Assembly: GCA_010094045.1 (NCBI GenBank)
Contig: ML986592.1
Coordinates: 478,722-527,768, forward strand
Length of the DNA: 49,047 bases
Source of the DNA: Lojkania enalia
Lineage: Eukaryota > Ascomycota > Dothideomycetes > Pleosporales
Direction: 5' to 3'
Numbering within the stretch: position 1 is the stretch's first letter; every line of letters begins with the position of its first letter. Position numbers and translations under genes: made by a program. This document shows, piece by piece, positions 12,793 to 25,650 of the stretch. The notes under the pieces were generated by a model that saw only the letters and a program-made list of their open reading frames with translations, searched no databases and was not told where the DNA came from.

Positions 12793-13704
12793 ATAGTCTC
12801 TTTATAAAAGACTTTTCTATTAAAACTAGTTAAGTATAAGTTATATAAAAGTTATATCTTTTAGAATTTTAGAGTATATATAAAGTTTCTATAAATATAA
12901 CTATAACTAGTAGCTCTAGTATTAATAAGAATATTAATATTTTACTAAACTAGGTCTTAATAGATTAAAAAAGAAGTTAGAATTAAGTAGTTTTATAACT
13001 ATTTCTATAGAAGCTAGTTCTATAAATATATAGAGATTCGGTATAAGTATAGTTTTAAGAGATAACTTACTTCTAGAATAGATCTTTTAGCAACATTCTA
13101 GTTAGTAAAACTAGCTATATTTAAGAGTAAGAGTAATAGCTTTATCTATAAAATAATAATTGTATTAAAAATTGATTAGAAAATTAGTTAGAGAATTAAG
13201 AATAGGACCTATAAAATATAATAGAGTTCTAAAACCCTTAATAGATTAATAGTAGAGGAGTACTATATTCTAGTAAAATATATCTCTTACTACTATACTT
13301 ATAATAACATTCTTTATAGTAGCGCCTTTCTTATTTATTAGAACCTATAAATATATAGCTAGAAGTATTAAGTTCTATAGTATTTAAGTTCTTTTAATAA
13401 GTAGTATAATACTTTAATTATTTATAGTAGTTACTAAATAGGTAATATAGGTTAGTATTATATAAGGAAATTAGGTTAGTATAGTTATTTAAGGTACTAG
13501 ATATTATAATACCTATTATAATATAGTAGAGTTTATTAGAAAGAGAATATTAGAAATATATACTTTATCTAGTCTTATTTAGTTTAGTATCTATAATTAG
13601 GTGTTGAAATTTAGTAAAATAAGTAGAAAACCTACTTTAGCCTTATTTTAAGGTTTCTAACTTACTTTATACTATAGTCTTCTTATTATAGTTGCTATAG
13701 GCGG
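12793..13704. other. RIP-mutated AT-rich DNA, unassigned
   Basis: About 0.9 kb between the A1 LTR and the C 5' LTR. Composition is RIP-like, but I could not read a known transposase, polymerase or terminal repeat in any frame. The last five bases, ggcgg, are probably the C target site. Confidence 0.6.
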
Positions 13705-13983
13705 TATAATAATACGAAGAAATCGTTCTATAAAAAGCTTTATATATAACCTTATCCTAAAGCTTTTTACTTATCTTATCTTACCCCCAGCTCCGCCTCT
13801 TTTCCCTTCTATATATAATTATACACTCCCTTATAAGTAATTTAATAGTTCTTCTATATCCTTTTATATAAGGCCTATAGGTATTAATAGAATTTCTAGG
13901 TCTTTAAACCCTTATATACTCCTATATACCTCTAAGTAGATTCGTACTATATTTAGACCTATTATTTTATCTACGCTATTATA
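13705..13983 (+). repeat. C 5' LTR
   Basis: Direct repeat of 22,471-22,750 across its full length (shared start tataataatacgaag, shared end ctattata). Differences are mostly transitions. Confidence 0.92.
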
Positions 13984-15391
13984 TTATATAGAAGAATTTA
14001 ATACTACTAGTAACGGCTTCTTTAATAATATTATATTAATTATTTATTTAACTATATCTAAGTTTAAAATATACCCGACTTAGTTTAGATTATAATACTT
14101 ATATACTATTATATTAAATTATTTAGTTACCTAGATAAGATTTTAGAGACTTTCTATTAACTAAAGCCTTTAGGTTTAGAATTTCCTATCCTCTATAATT
14201 AGGATTACCTTTAGAAAAGCTATATAGAGTATACCTAGGTAGAAACTTAGAAACTACTAATAACCTATTAGAATTAGAGGCAACCGCCGATATCTAACTA
14301 TAATTTACCTTCTAATTCCTATACTAGAACTAATATATGCGTAAGTTATAGTAAGAGTAAACTTCTATCTACGCGTATAGAACAACTATTACCTCCTATA
14401 GGGGGCCCTATAATAGGCGGACCCCTCTTTATAAGGCCTATAATAAAGAACCTATCTAATTCGGAGGGAAATTAGAGTAAACTAACCCTTAAGAAATAAA
14501 TTACAATTTTATAAGAAGAGATTATACGCTTAATATAATAGAGAACTATTAGTTCTAATTAACCTCTATAAACCACCGAATTAGAACTAATAATATACTA
14601 AGAAACTTTTACAACTCCCCTAGTAAAAAACCTCTTAGCTACCCTTAAGCCCCTTTAAGCCTATCTTATTAAACGTATATCTAAGATTAAAAGCTTTATA
14701 GATAGTAGTAAACCTATATTTAAATAATAGTAAGCCTTAATCCTAAACCGACTTAAAATTAATATAGATTACTATCTAATAGAATATATATATATAGTAT
14801 TAATATAGAAATATACTTTTAGTACTGTAAAAGGGTATTTAGAGCTAAAATACCTAGCTAAATTAGACTAGTATTAGTTTAAGAATACTAAAGAAATAAT
14901 TTTACTTCTACAATTATATTTTATTATAGGTAATAAAGAGATAGAGGTATAATAGGCGTTTTAGGTTCTAAGGATAAATAAGGGAGAAGTATTCCTAACT
15001 TTTAAAGCTCGCTTTATTAGTATAGCTATTAGAGGATCTGTATCTTAATTTAAGTAGTTCTTCTATCTATAGAATAAGATCCTCTCTAGTTTAAGGATAC
15101 TAAACCTTAGTTTTAAGCTTATATAGAAAGGCTCCTTTAATACTATAGTTACCTACTTAACAGCCTATAATATAGAAAGGAGGAGTATTTTTAACCTTCT
15201 AGAATAAACTATTAGTTTATAAGTTGCAGCTAAAATAAATTTAGATTAGTACTAGAAGGTTTCTAAGAGTTTATCTAAGGTAACCTATAATCTAATACTA
15301 CCCCAATCTATTCTAGTATTAATACTTTATTCTACTATAATCACTTTCTAATAACTTAATAAGACTTCTACACCTAAAAGGTATATAACTC

Positions 15392-15440
15392 TAGATAATT
15401 ACTATAATTATAGTAAACTAGGATACTTTACAAATAAATA
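15392..15440 (+). pseudogene. C gag zinc-knuckle remnant
   Basis: The translation reads YYNYSKLGYFTNKY, the RIP-degraded form of a CX2CX4HX4C knuckle (Cys to Tyr and His to Tyr by single transitions). It places gag between the 5' LTR and the RT. Confidence 0.75.
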
Positions 15441-16758
15441 TATAGTTCTTAAAGTATAAGAAATAGAGGTTAAATAAGAGAAGATTAAAGAAGAAGAGTT
15501 CCTAGACGTAAATAAGTACTATCTAGATAGTTTTTAGGTGGGAAATAGAGACGTTTAGAAAAACTTTCTATCTTAAACTTAAGTAAGTATAACTTATTAA
15601 ATATTAATTTATCGTATTTATTTAGAGGAAAGTACTTCTAATCTCTACTATCCTATATTTAAAAGGCGTTAGTATATAACTAAACGCTCTTATTAATATA
15701 AACGCCTAAGACTTCTTATTTCTTAATTCTATAGTAGTTAGATTACTCTTCTAAGCTCTATATATATTAATATAGTACTTACCCTTTAAAATTACTATTA
15801 AAGGTTTTTAGAACTAAATCTAAACCCTAGTTAATTAGTATATCTATTTATATCTATAAATTAATAGGAGAACTATTTAAAACTACCTATTTATTATTAT
15901 AGATTTAGATATTTAGGATTATATTATTAGTATTAAATAGTTATATTATTTTTAACTCTAGCTAGATATAGATAAAAATTGGATTATATAGCCCTCTAAG
16001 TATCCTACTACTTATAATTCTTTACCTCCTCTTCTTATATAATTAACTTAGCTAATATATAATAAGAAGGTAGAGCTAAATATCTAGTAACGCGACGCTC
16101 TATAGGAAAAGAACTAGTATTAGTAGTTCTATAGTTTAACTATCTATTATATTAAAGGTCTACTAAAACTACTAAAACTATATTAGTCTTTTATAGCCTA
16201 TAGTTTAAATAAGCTTAAAGCTTCTATATATCTATATATAATAAAGTCTAAACCTAATCTAAAGAAAGTCTATTCTTCTATTATTACTCTTATCTTAGCT
16301 AATACTTTCTACTTTAATATAAAGAGAAAAGAGAACAAGTTTTTCTTTATATCTCTATACGAAATCGAGTAGCTAATTAAAGATAAGTAAGCCCTAGAGC
16401 TAGAAGATAAGGCTAAAAACGAAGTACTAGTAAATCTCCGATTACTATCTAAATATTATAGGTATTAGAATATATTTAGTAAAACTATAGTTTATTAATT
16501 ATTAGAATACTACTCTTATAATTATAAAATTATCCTTATAAAATTCCTTCCTAATAGTTATAGCCCGTTATATAAGTAGAATATTAAGGAGCTAGAAGTA
16601 ACTAAAAAATATATTATAGATAATCTATAATATAGGTATATTAAGTAGAGTTAAAGCTTTTTTATATCTCTAATCTTTTATATCTATAAATCTAATAGTA
16701 ACCTATATATCTGCGTAGATTATTATAAACTTAATACTCTTACCTATAAGAATATATA

Positions 16759-18607
16759 ACGTATTCTACTATCGAAGCGGCTAAACTATCAAAGCGGCTA
16801 CTTTTTCTTAGTATTATAAACACTATATATAAACTATAATAAATCTATAACGCGACCTTCTATTAATTTAATAAGAAGGTAGAATTAAGCTTACCTTACA
16901 GGCGTATAAATTAGGCTAGTTTAAGAGTGTGCAACGCGCTACTATAGCTTTTAATATATAATATTAACAACTCTCTACTCGACTTTATAGAATTATATTT
17001 CGCTCTTATATACAACTAAATCGCTAGAAGCTTATAGTAACCGAAGAATAAACAATCGTACAATATATTCTTGACCTTAATTTATAAGGATTTACGCCCC
17101 AGCTATATAAGGTAGTAGATATAGTAGATAAACTATTAGGCGTACGTAGTAGAATACTTATAGGAAAGAATTAGCCTAAACGATTTATAGTGCGTATAGA
17201 TAAGCTTAAAACAGCCTTTAATTAAGTAAAGAATTACTAAAGAATAAAATAAGAGAATCTAGAGGTTATTAATATATAGTTTAAGCTTATACAGGATATA
17301 ATTATAAAATATAGTATATATAATAATAATATCTACAACTTTAATAAGACAGGCTTTTAGATAGGTATTATTAGTACTATAAAAGTTGTTATAGGTTTAG
17401 AACGTTGTATAAGACCTACTCTTATACAGCTAGGCGATTACGAGTAGATTATAATTATCTAGAATATCTATACTACTACGTATGCAACCCTACTATTTAT
17501 TATCTATAAAGGACGCGTCTATATCTCTATATAATATAAAGAAGTAGGTATACCGTACAATTAGAAAATTTTAGTTTTTAAGAACGGCTGGATAAATAAT
17601 ATACTTAATCTTAAGTAGTTAAAGCACTTTAATAAGTATATAAAGATATATTAGGTGGGGTTATATAGGCTACTTATTTTAGACGGTTATAAAAGCTACC
17701 TTAACTAGGAATTTAAAGATTACTGCCTCGTATAAAAGATCCTAATACTTTATATACCTTCTTATTTATCGTATATACTTTAGCCTCTTAATATAGTTTA
17801 CTTCTTACTATTAAAACTAAAGCACTTACAGTATATATAAGACTTAGCGTACCAACGCGTCTACTATATTAATAAAGAAGGCTTCCTTCCAGCCTTTAAG
17901 AACGCGTTTTTTAATATATTTACATATAAGAACTATCGAAAGGCCTTTAAAGTAATAAGAATTATTCCTCTAAACGCGTAGGTTATATTAAATTGCTTTA
18001 ATATATAACTACATACCCTACTAGAACTACTTTTATAAGAAGACTCCTAGTAGTCTAAAACTCTAAATAATACGTATAAATTTGGGTTATAATTAATACT
18101 TATATAAAAGTCCTTTATACGATTACTAAAAGAGGTGTAAGAAGGATTCTTACAGCTTATAAAAGGTGCTGAGTTAATACTACATTAGAATATACTTCTT
18201 TAAGCTTATAACTCTAAGCTTAAAAGGTAATTAGAAGAAGTAACTAAGCGTAAAACGCGTAAAAGAAAGTATATTTAGTATAGTAGTATAGTATTATATA
18301 GCGAGGGATCTTTATATATAGCTGCTAAAGTATTTATAGGCTCTTAGCCCTTTAAAAAGACTCGTAGTGCTAATACTCAAGAAAGAGCTTAACCAGCTTA
18401 ATACTACTATAGTAACTATAGTAAGACTAGATATAACGCTCGTACGTGCTAAAAGAATAGTAGGGAAAATTCTGAATTAGATAAAAGTATATTATATATA
18501 GAATCTCTTATTAGTATTAAGTAAATTAACTTTTTGTATATAGTGTTTATTACGCTAAGAAAAAGTGGCCGTTTTAATAGTTTAGCTACTTTAATAGTAG
18601 AATACGT
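16759..18607 (+). mobile_element. Fot1/pogo-type DNA transposon F1 (family F), full length, RIP-dead
   Basis: A complete 1,849-bp element with inverted repeats of about 60 bp (start acgtattctactatcg; the end read in reverse complement is acgtattctactatta). A TA lies on each side (16,757-16,758 and 18,608-18,609). The repeat arms differ almost only by transitions. The transposase relic shows, in order, NFNKTGF (about 17,336-17,357), a PPFIIYKGR-like block, ILDGYKSY (about 17,677-17,700), LQPLNV-YF and a FLPAFKNAFFNIFTYKNY block (from about 17,884). It ends with a Lys/Arg-rich segment and a C-terminal knuckle, YSNYSKTRYNARTC (about 18,400-18,445). This order is diagnostic of pogo/Fot1 DDE transposases. 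It splits the RT of element C. Confidence 0.95.
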
Positions 18608-18609
18608 TA

Positions 18610-19130
18610 TCTAATACTATATATAGATAAACTTCTATCTAGATCTACTAAAGTAGCAATTTTTACTAAGTTTAATATTTATATAGCCTTTAATAAGATT
18701 AGAATAGACTCTAGTTTTAAGAAATATACTACCTTTTAGACTTAATACGGAACCTATAAATATAAAGTTCTACCTTTTAAATTATATAATAGTCTAGTAA
18801 CTTACTAGTATTATATAAATAATATACTAATTAACTACCTAGATAATTTTTATATTACTTATCTAGACAATATTCTTATCTACTCTAAAGATGAGGTAAC
18901 ATACGCTATCTACGTTAAGAAAGTTCTTAAGAGATTATATTAAGTAGGGTTATAAGTTAATATTAAAACGAGCGAATTCTATATTACCTAAACTAAATAT
19001 TTTAGTTATATTCTCGTAAATAAAAGCCTTAAGGTTAACTTAAAGAAGATAGAAGTACTATATAACTAGTAGCTACCTACTCCTATAACGGGTGTAAAAT
19101 CCTTCTTAGGTTTTACTAGATTCTATTAAT
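18610..19130 (+). pseudogene. C reverse transcriptase relic, 3' part after F1
   Basis: Picks up exactly where the RT stops at 16,757 (CVDYYKLNTLTYKN before F1). It continues as IDKLLSRSTKVAIFTKFNIY, KVLPFKLYNSLVTY and YITYLDNILIYSK, then SFLGFTRFY. The catalytic YLDD is YLDN. The perfect continuation across F1 confirms nesting. Confidence 0.92.
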
Positions 19131-19949
19131 AGTTTATACTAAAATTCTCGTATATTATAAAGCTAATTATTATACTATAGAGTTCTATAACCCCTTTTAT
19201 ATAGATTTTAGAATATAATATTACCTTTAAGAAATTAAAGTTAGCTCTATTAAGTATACCTATACTCTACTAATTTAACCCTATATTAGAAATAAAAATA
19301 GAAACTAACGCTTCTAATAGAGTAGTTATAAGAGTACTATTATAAAAATATTCTAATAGAAAATAGTATTCTATAATGTTTTATAGTAAGGTTCTATCTA
19401 GTTTAGAACTAAACTAAGAGATTTATAATAAGAAACTATTTATAATTATTACTACGTTTAAGTAATAGAGGGTAAAACTTACTTCTATAGCTACTAGAAC
19501 TCTAGTATATACTAGTTATCGCTTACTTAAATATTTTATAATTATAAAGGTATTTAATACTTATTAAGTTTATTAGACTAAGAAATTAGTTTAGTATTAG
19601 TTCTAAATCGAGTATACCCTAAGTAAGAATAATACTAGAGTAGATATCTTTAGCTATTATAAATAAGATATAAAAAACTTAAAAGTAGCTTAAACTAATA
19701 ACTAGTTAAGAATTCTATTTAGACTGTATTAACTTTACCTCTAAATTAATACCGAATTAGTCTAGTCCTATATTACCTAAATAATAACTTAAGTAGCTAT
19801 ATTAAATATTATTAAAGGCTAGAAGTAGATTATATTACTAGACTCTCTAGAGTTAATTAATATATTACTATAGAAAAACCGAGCCTTCTTTATATAGAAA
19901 TATACCCTCTTATCTTACAAGTATTAAATAGAAAATAGACTACTCCTCT

Positions 19950-20650
19950 ATAATAATTACTTATATATTTTATTAGATTTAGGCCTTTATATATAACTTA
20001 TATAAGAGGCTTATAACTAAGTATCCTCTATACACCTAAGCGCTACTAAAACCTATTAGTTACTATCTTAGAAGTACTATTAGAAGGGTATAGAAGCTAT
20101 TTATAAACGATATATATAGAATTATATTCTATACTATAAAGCTTATCTAATATAAACCTAAACTCTAGGTTTTATCTATCTACTTTCTATATTAAATTAA
20201 CTAATATAGTACCTATATATTAACTTTAAAAATTTTCCTATAGATAAGTCTAGATATAATTAAATTATAGTAGTAATTAATCGCCTGTCTAAATAAGTAG
20301 TATTTATTTTCTACTATTATATAATTAATATATAGGGAATAGCTGAATTATTTATTTAATAGATATACTACTTTAATTATATATCTAAAACTATTATTTT
20401 AGATTAAAAATCTTAGTTTATATTTAGTTTCTAGTTTAAATTCTACTATATTTTAGGCGTAAAAATTAAACTATCTACTACTTATTATAAAGAGACTAAT
20501 AGATAGATAGAGATTATAAATAAATATATTAATCAGAGACTACGCTCTTTTATATCCTTCTACTAAAATAACTAGAATTCTCTATTACTTATAATCGATT
20601 AAATATAAGCAACTCTATTTTATATAACTATTAGAATATCCCTATATTAA
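19950..20650 (+). pseudogene. C integrase relic
   Basis: With stops ignored the translation includes an HLSATKTYQLL segment, IIVVINRLSK, the SQFIFSF-FKFYYILGVKIKL region, STTYYKETNRQIEIINKYINQ and SFISFYQNN. These are conserved blocks of gypsy integrase. Confidence 0.88.
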
Positions 20651-21114
20651 ATCCTATATAGATTTAAACCCTATTAGAGTTAGGATTAGAAATATTCTAT
20701 TAATCCTATTACTATAATAGATAAATTAAATTATAAGAATACCTTAGCTCTAATAACTTATATATATATAACCTAGAAAACCGTAAAGGCTAATATTAAG
20801 AAAGTTTAAGATTATATATAATCTATTATTAACTATTACTAGTAACTAATTAATTAGTAGATTAGTAATATAGTCTACCTAAATACTAAGAACCTTACAG
20901 TCTAGAAACCGAGCTAAAAGCTATCCAATTAATAGAAAAGACCTTTTAAAGTACTAGAATAGGTTAGAAACTTATATTATTTATAACTACCCTTAGGGTT
21001 AAGAATATATAATATTTTTATACTAAACCTACTATATAAAAACCTCTAGAACCTTCTATTAGGGTAAGAAGCTCTAAAACCACCCGCTATTACTATTAAA
21101 AGGGTAGAAGAGTA

Positions 21115-21290
21115 GGAGGTTAAGAAAATACTAGCTAGTAAGCTATATTATAAGACCCTTAAATACCGTATAAAATAGGTAGGATATAATCTTAACCCGG
21201 TCTAATATAAAGCCTTAAATTTTATAAGTTTACCTTATAAGTTAAAAGCTTTTTATAATAAGTATCTAAATTAGCTAGAACTCCTAAAAG
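21115..21290 (+). pseudogene. C chromodomain relic
   Basis: The translation reads KKILASKLYYKTLKYRIK, then VGYNLNPV-YKALNF and SLPYKLKAFYNKYLN. This follows the chromodomain pattern of an E-I-L-x-S start, a Y-x-V-K-W-x-G-Y core and a W-x-P-x-x-N-F segment; the Trp residues are now stops (TGG to TAG/TAA). Known: such tails in chromoviruses bind H3K9-methylated chromatin and steer integration into heterochromatin. Confidence 0.82.
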
Positions 21291-22470
21291 TTCTAACTAA
21301 ATAAATTAAGGTATATAAGAATAGTATAGAGAATATAGATTATCTAGTAGATAATAATATATAAGAGTTAAGTAGTAGATTAGAAAACTAAATTATAGGC
21401 CCGAAATTACTTTTCTATAAAATTTAGAGGGTCTAATAGTAAGCTATTAGATACTTTTCTAGTCCTCTCCTCCTCTACCCTTCTTCCTCTTCTTTCCCTC
21501 TAAACTCCCCTTAAACTTCCTCTACTTTATATTTAGCCGCTTAAGAGTACTATAATATTAGTTTAAAAGCTAGATACTAGAGCTTTTAAAGTTAAAACCT
21601 AATAGAGTAATTTAGTACTCTAGTAGAATAAAGCTACCTAAATACTAGCTATAAGAAAGCTATCTTCTTAATTCTTTATAACCTAAGCTATAAGCGCTAG
21701 ACTATAAGTAGATTCTAAAATAGTCTTAAAGGCTATCTTTTTATCCTCTTTATCTTCTATATATTAGGCTATTATCTATAGTTTAAGATAGCCCTGGAAG
21801 ACTAGAAACTCCTTTTTATAGTAGAAGGGAATCTATAAGTATATTAGTAGTAAGTACCCTATTAGTATTAGATATAATTTATATAGGGTTATACTTTTTA
21901 TTTTATAAGATATAATACTCGTATTTTTTTAATCTTAGAGATTAAAAGGTAAATATTATATACTACCTATAGGCGAGCGAGTATATAGCCTAAAGGTAGA
22001 TAATTTAGAAGGCTTTTAAAAAGGCTCTAAAAGATAAGTAGAGTAGTATATTAATTAATTTTTTCTATAAGGCGTTAGTAATACTTTAATAATTAATAGT
22101 TCTAGAGATATATAATAATATATATAGAGTAGAAGTTATTATTTAGTTAAAGAAGCTTAGTTAATAGTAACCTAGTAATATACTAAGATTAGTAAATACT
22201 TATTACTATATACGACGAAATTGCAATATTAATAAACTATTATAATAGTAGTTACTAGCTAATATATAGGTTAATTATACTTACTGTAAAAATCTTACTT
22301 AATATTATATTAATATATAAATGTATCTCTATAGATAACTATATATATTAGCTTTTACTAATAAATACCTTCTTAAAGAAATTTCTTTATACTAGAACCT
22401 ATTTATAACAGCCCTAATTCTCTTCTAAACTAGCGTAGATAGGGACTATTAACCTATAAGAAGGGGGGTA

Positions 22471-22750
22471 ATATAATAATACGAAGAAATTATTCTACGA
22501 AAAACTTTATATATAACCTTATCTTAAAGCTTTTTACTTATCTTATCTTACCCCTAGCTCCGCCTCTTTTCTCTTCTATATATAGTTATATACTCCTTTA
22601 TAAGTAGTTTAGTAGTTCTTCTATATCCTTTTATATAAGACTTATAAATGTTAATAGAATTTCTAGGTTCCTAAACCCCTATATACTTCTATATATCTTT
22701 AAGTAGATTCGTACTATATTCGGACCTATTATCTTATCTATACTATTATA
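22471..22750 (+). repeat. C 3' LTR
   Basis: Partner of 13,705-13,983. Preceded by aagaagggggg, a polypurine tract. Ends tactattata and is followed by agtag. Confidence 0.92.
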
Positions 22751-23566
22751 AGTAGATTTTAAAAAGGCGACTAAGCTATTTATAAAGTTAATACTCTTAT
22801 CTATTAATAGATTAACTAATATTACTAGATTTTATTTTAGATAGGAATAGATATATAAAAAGTAGATATATTTAATTAGATATTAGTTAATATTTTCTTC
22901 TAGTTTATAATAGAGCTTTTTAATAAAGTATTAAAACTCTAAACGTTTACTAGAAAATATTAAAGGGTTAAATAAGTAGTTAAAATAGAAATATAGGTTA
23001 TATTTAGTTTTAAGCGGATTAGAAGTTAATATAAATATCTATTTAAAAGCTAGAGTTATAGATTAAATTAGGCTAAAAGTAGGTAATAGTTCTATTACTA
23101 TTAATATACTAGTAGCTAGTAGAGGAGTAACTATTTAATAGCTACTAAATTCTCTTTATATTATTTTAAAATCTAACTTATAATAGTTCTTCTAGATTAT
23201 TAATACTTCTACTAGTATCTTATTCTTCTACTATAAAAAGTCTAGTTTATCTTAAATCTCTTTAAGTATATTAATAAATACGTTCTTATCTATAATATAT
23301 AATAGTAGATAATATAATATAATATTATAAACGTTTATATATAGTTAGTTAATTATATTTTAGATAGTTAACTCTATTACTATATACTATATATAAATAT
23401 TAAAATATTATATAAAAAATAGAAATATCTATATTATATAGGTTTTTATAGAAGCTAGATCTATACTATTATATAGGCTAGCTAGATTAGTAAAACCATC
23501 CTCTATTATAGTTATAATAAGTCGGTTATATTTTAGCTAGTAGCTAATAGCTGTTACTAGTAGCTA
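22751..23566. other. RIP-mutated AT-rich DNA, unassigned
   Basis: About 0.8 kb between C and G with RIP composition and no recognisable protein or terminal repeat in any frame. It is presumably an older repeat that received both C (left side) and G (right side). Confidence 0.55.
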
Positions 23567-25418
23567 ATATAATCTACTACTAAACGGTTAAAACCACCGA
23601 GCGGTTAGTAACCTACTAAAATCTCTACTACCCTATTAATTTTCGTAATATCTCTACAATTATATAATAGAATATACTTATTTAAAGCCGATATAACTAT
23701 AGTAAATAAAGCTTTTAAATAGGGTTAATTTAAGTTAAATCTAACTGTAGTATAGGCGTTTAAAGTTAACTATACTACCCTAAAAAAGCGCTATAATAGG
23801 AGACCTTATAGAGCTAATTATACCCCTAATTTAAAGAATTTTATAGAGCTAGAGGAGAGGTCGATTATAGACTATATACTTAATATAAATACGTGTAGGT
23901 TTTAACTTAATCTTAATATACTATAAAATATAGCTAATAAACTACTTTTTAATTGTAGTTAGTAATCTATTAGTAAAAATTAGCTTAATTACTTTATCTT
24001 ACACGTTTTAGAGCTTAAATTATATATTAATCGATAATATAACTACTAAAAAGCTCTAAATAAAGATTCTAAAGTTATTTAAAGCTAGTTCTACCTTATA
24101 TATAATACTAAAGCTAAATATAGTATCTTTAATAAAAATATATATAATTTCGATAAGACTGGCTTTTAAATAGGTAAAATTAGCCTAAGAATAGTTATTA
24201 CTAGTACTAAGAGGCGATAAATACCTAAATCTATCTAGTCTAGTAATATTAAGTAGGTAATAGTAATTATAGTAGTAAATACGCGTAGCTAGCTAATTCT
24301 ACTATTTATTATCTTTAAAGGCGCGTAATAATATAATATCTAGTACTAGTTAATTATAGATAAACCTTAGTAAGTTTTATCTATTAGTAAAAAGAGCTAG
24401 ATATCTATTAAATATAGGTTTAAGTAGCTTAAGTACTTTAATAAATATACTAAAGCTAGTACTACTAGTACCTATTAACTACTTATTATAGACGGTTATA
24501 ATAGCTATAATTCTATTAAATTTTATAATTATTATAAAGAATATAATATTATTATACTTTATATACCTCTATCCTTACCTTATCTTCTATAACTACTTAA
24601 TATAGGCTATTTTAGTCTATTAAAGCGTATATATAATAAGGAGATTAAAAGTTTAATTTAGTACTATATTAACTATATAACTAAAGAAAACTTTCTACCT
24701 ATATTTAAAATAGCTTTTAATAATGCTATTACTAATAAAAATATAGCTAGAGGCTTTAGAGGGTCTAGATTAGTTCTATTTAGTCTAGATTATATTATTT
24801 TAAAACTCGATATCTAAGCTTTATAAACTCTAATACTACTACTTTTAGAACCTACTAAATAGTAGTTATAAATACTATATAATTATTTAGAGGTAGAGTA
24901 CTAAATATAATATATATAATAGCGTATAGAATAATATTAAGATAGCTTACTAATATTAATACTTAAGGGTCTTATAAGTCTTATAAAAGGTATTATATTT
25001 ATAGTATATAGGTAGTCGTTTTTAGAGATAGAGAATAGAGATCTCTAGGCGGTAAATATAATATTTATAAAATATAAGGAGCGTAAATATAAAATAATTA
25101 AAGGTGTAAATACTATCTCTATATTAGATAGACTGTAATTAGTAAAGTAATAATAAGAAGGCTATTAAATAGAATAAAAAGGCTTAAATAGTTATAGTTA
25201 ACTATACTAACTAAGATATTGTGGGCGCTATTAGGAGCTAGACTACTATATTAAAACGTATAAAATAGCTCTAATTAAAATATTAAATAGTAAGAATTAT
25301 ATAGATATTACTATATAATTAATTACTTTAATAGTTATAGAGATATTTTACTTTAAAATTAAAATTAGGTAGGTTACTAACTACTCGATAATTTTAACCG
25401 CTTAGTAGTAGATTATAT
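23567..25418 (+). mobile_element. Fot1/pogo-type DNA transposon G (second family), full length, RIP-dead
   Basis: A 1,852-bp element with inverted repeats of about 50 bp. The left arm starts atataatctactactaaacg and the right arm reversed starts atataatctactactaagcg. It is flanked by TA (23,565-23,566 and 25,419-25,420). Its repeats differ from family F. The transposase relic has an N-terminal helix-turn-helix/CENP-B-like region (NLKNFIELEERSIIDYILNI, near 23,830-23,900), NFDKTGF with the first catalytic Asp still present (about 24,147-24,165), LLIIDGYNSYN (about 24,478-24,510), a NIGYFSLLKRIYNKEI block and RGFRGSRLVLFS (about 24,755). Confidence 0.93.
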
Positions 25419-25420
25419 TA

Positions 25421-25650
25421 GTTTAAGTATTATAATAAAAATAGTATAAATATAGGTATTATAGTATTACTATAATAATAATATACTAATTTAGAGTATG
25501 ATTAAATATAAGTAGATAGTATAAAATATACTATAACCGCTATAATAAAACTAGATATAATTCTTATATATATTAAAAGAATATAAAAATTTCTATAGAA
25601 TAATTATATAAGTTATAAATTACTATTATATTATTTAGTTATTAAACTAT
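25421..25650 (+). pseudogene. Possible C-terminal tail of another Fot1-like transposase
   Basis: Outside the right end of G, a plus-strand translation reads YNRYNKTRYNSYIY near 25,540-25,580. It resembles the degraded C-terminal knuckle of F1 (NYSKTRYNARTC) and D (QYSKTRYNSQTC). It may be the host element into which G jumped. The match is short. Confidence 0.4.

Larger units (their letters stand above)
13705..22750 (+). mobile_element. Ty3/gypsy chromovirus-type retrotransposon C, with nested F1, RIP-dead
   Basis: LTRs of 279-280 bp (13,705-13,983 and 22,471-22,750) bound a 9,046-bp interval; without F1 the element is about 7.2 kb. The order on the plus strand is gag with a CCHC-like remnant (15,392-15,440); reverse transcriptase split by F1 (about 16,650-16,757 and 18,610-19,130, YLDD now YLDN); RNase H (19,230-19,600); integrase (19,950-20,650); a chromodomain (21,115-21,290); and about 1.1 kb of unassigned 3' sequence. 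A poly-G-rich purine tract (ending near 22,467) precedes the 3' LTR. Flanking 5-mers ggcgg and agtag differ only by C-to-T/G-to-A changes, so they are a plausible RIP-diverged target duplication. Confidence 0.93.

Noticed and set aside
12793..13704. Possible further transposon between A1 and C
   Set aside because: Composition suggests a repeat, but I found no transposase, RT or terminal repeat in six frames, so no identity is given.
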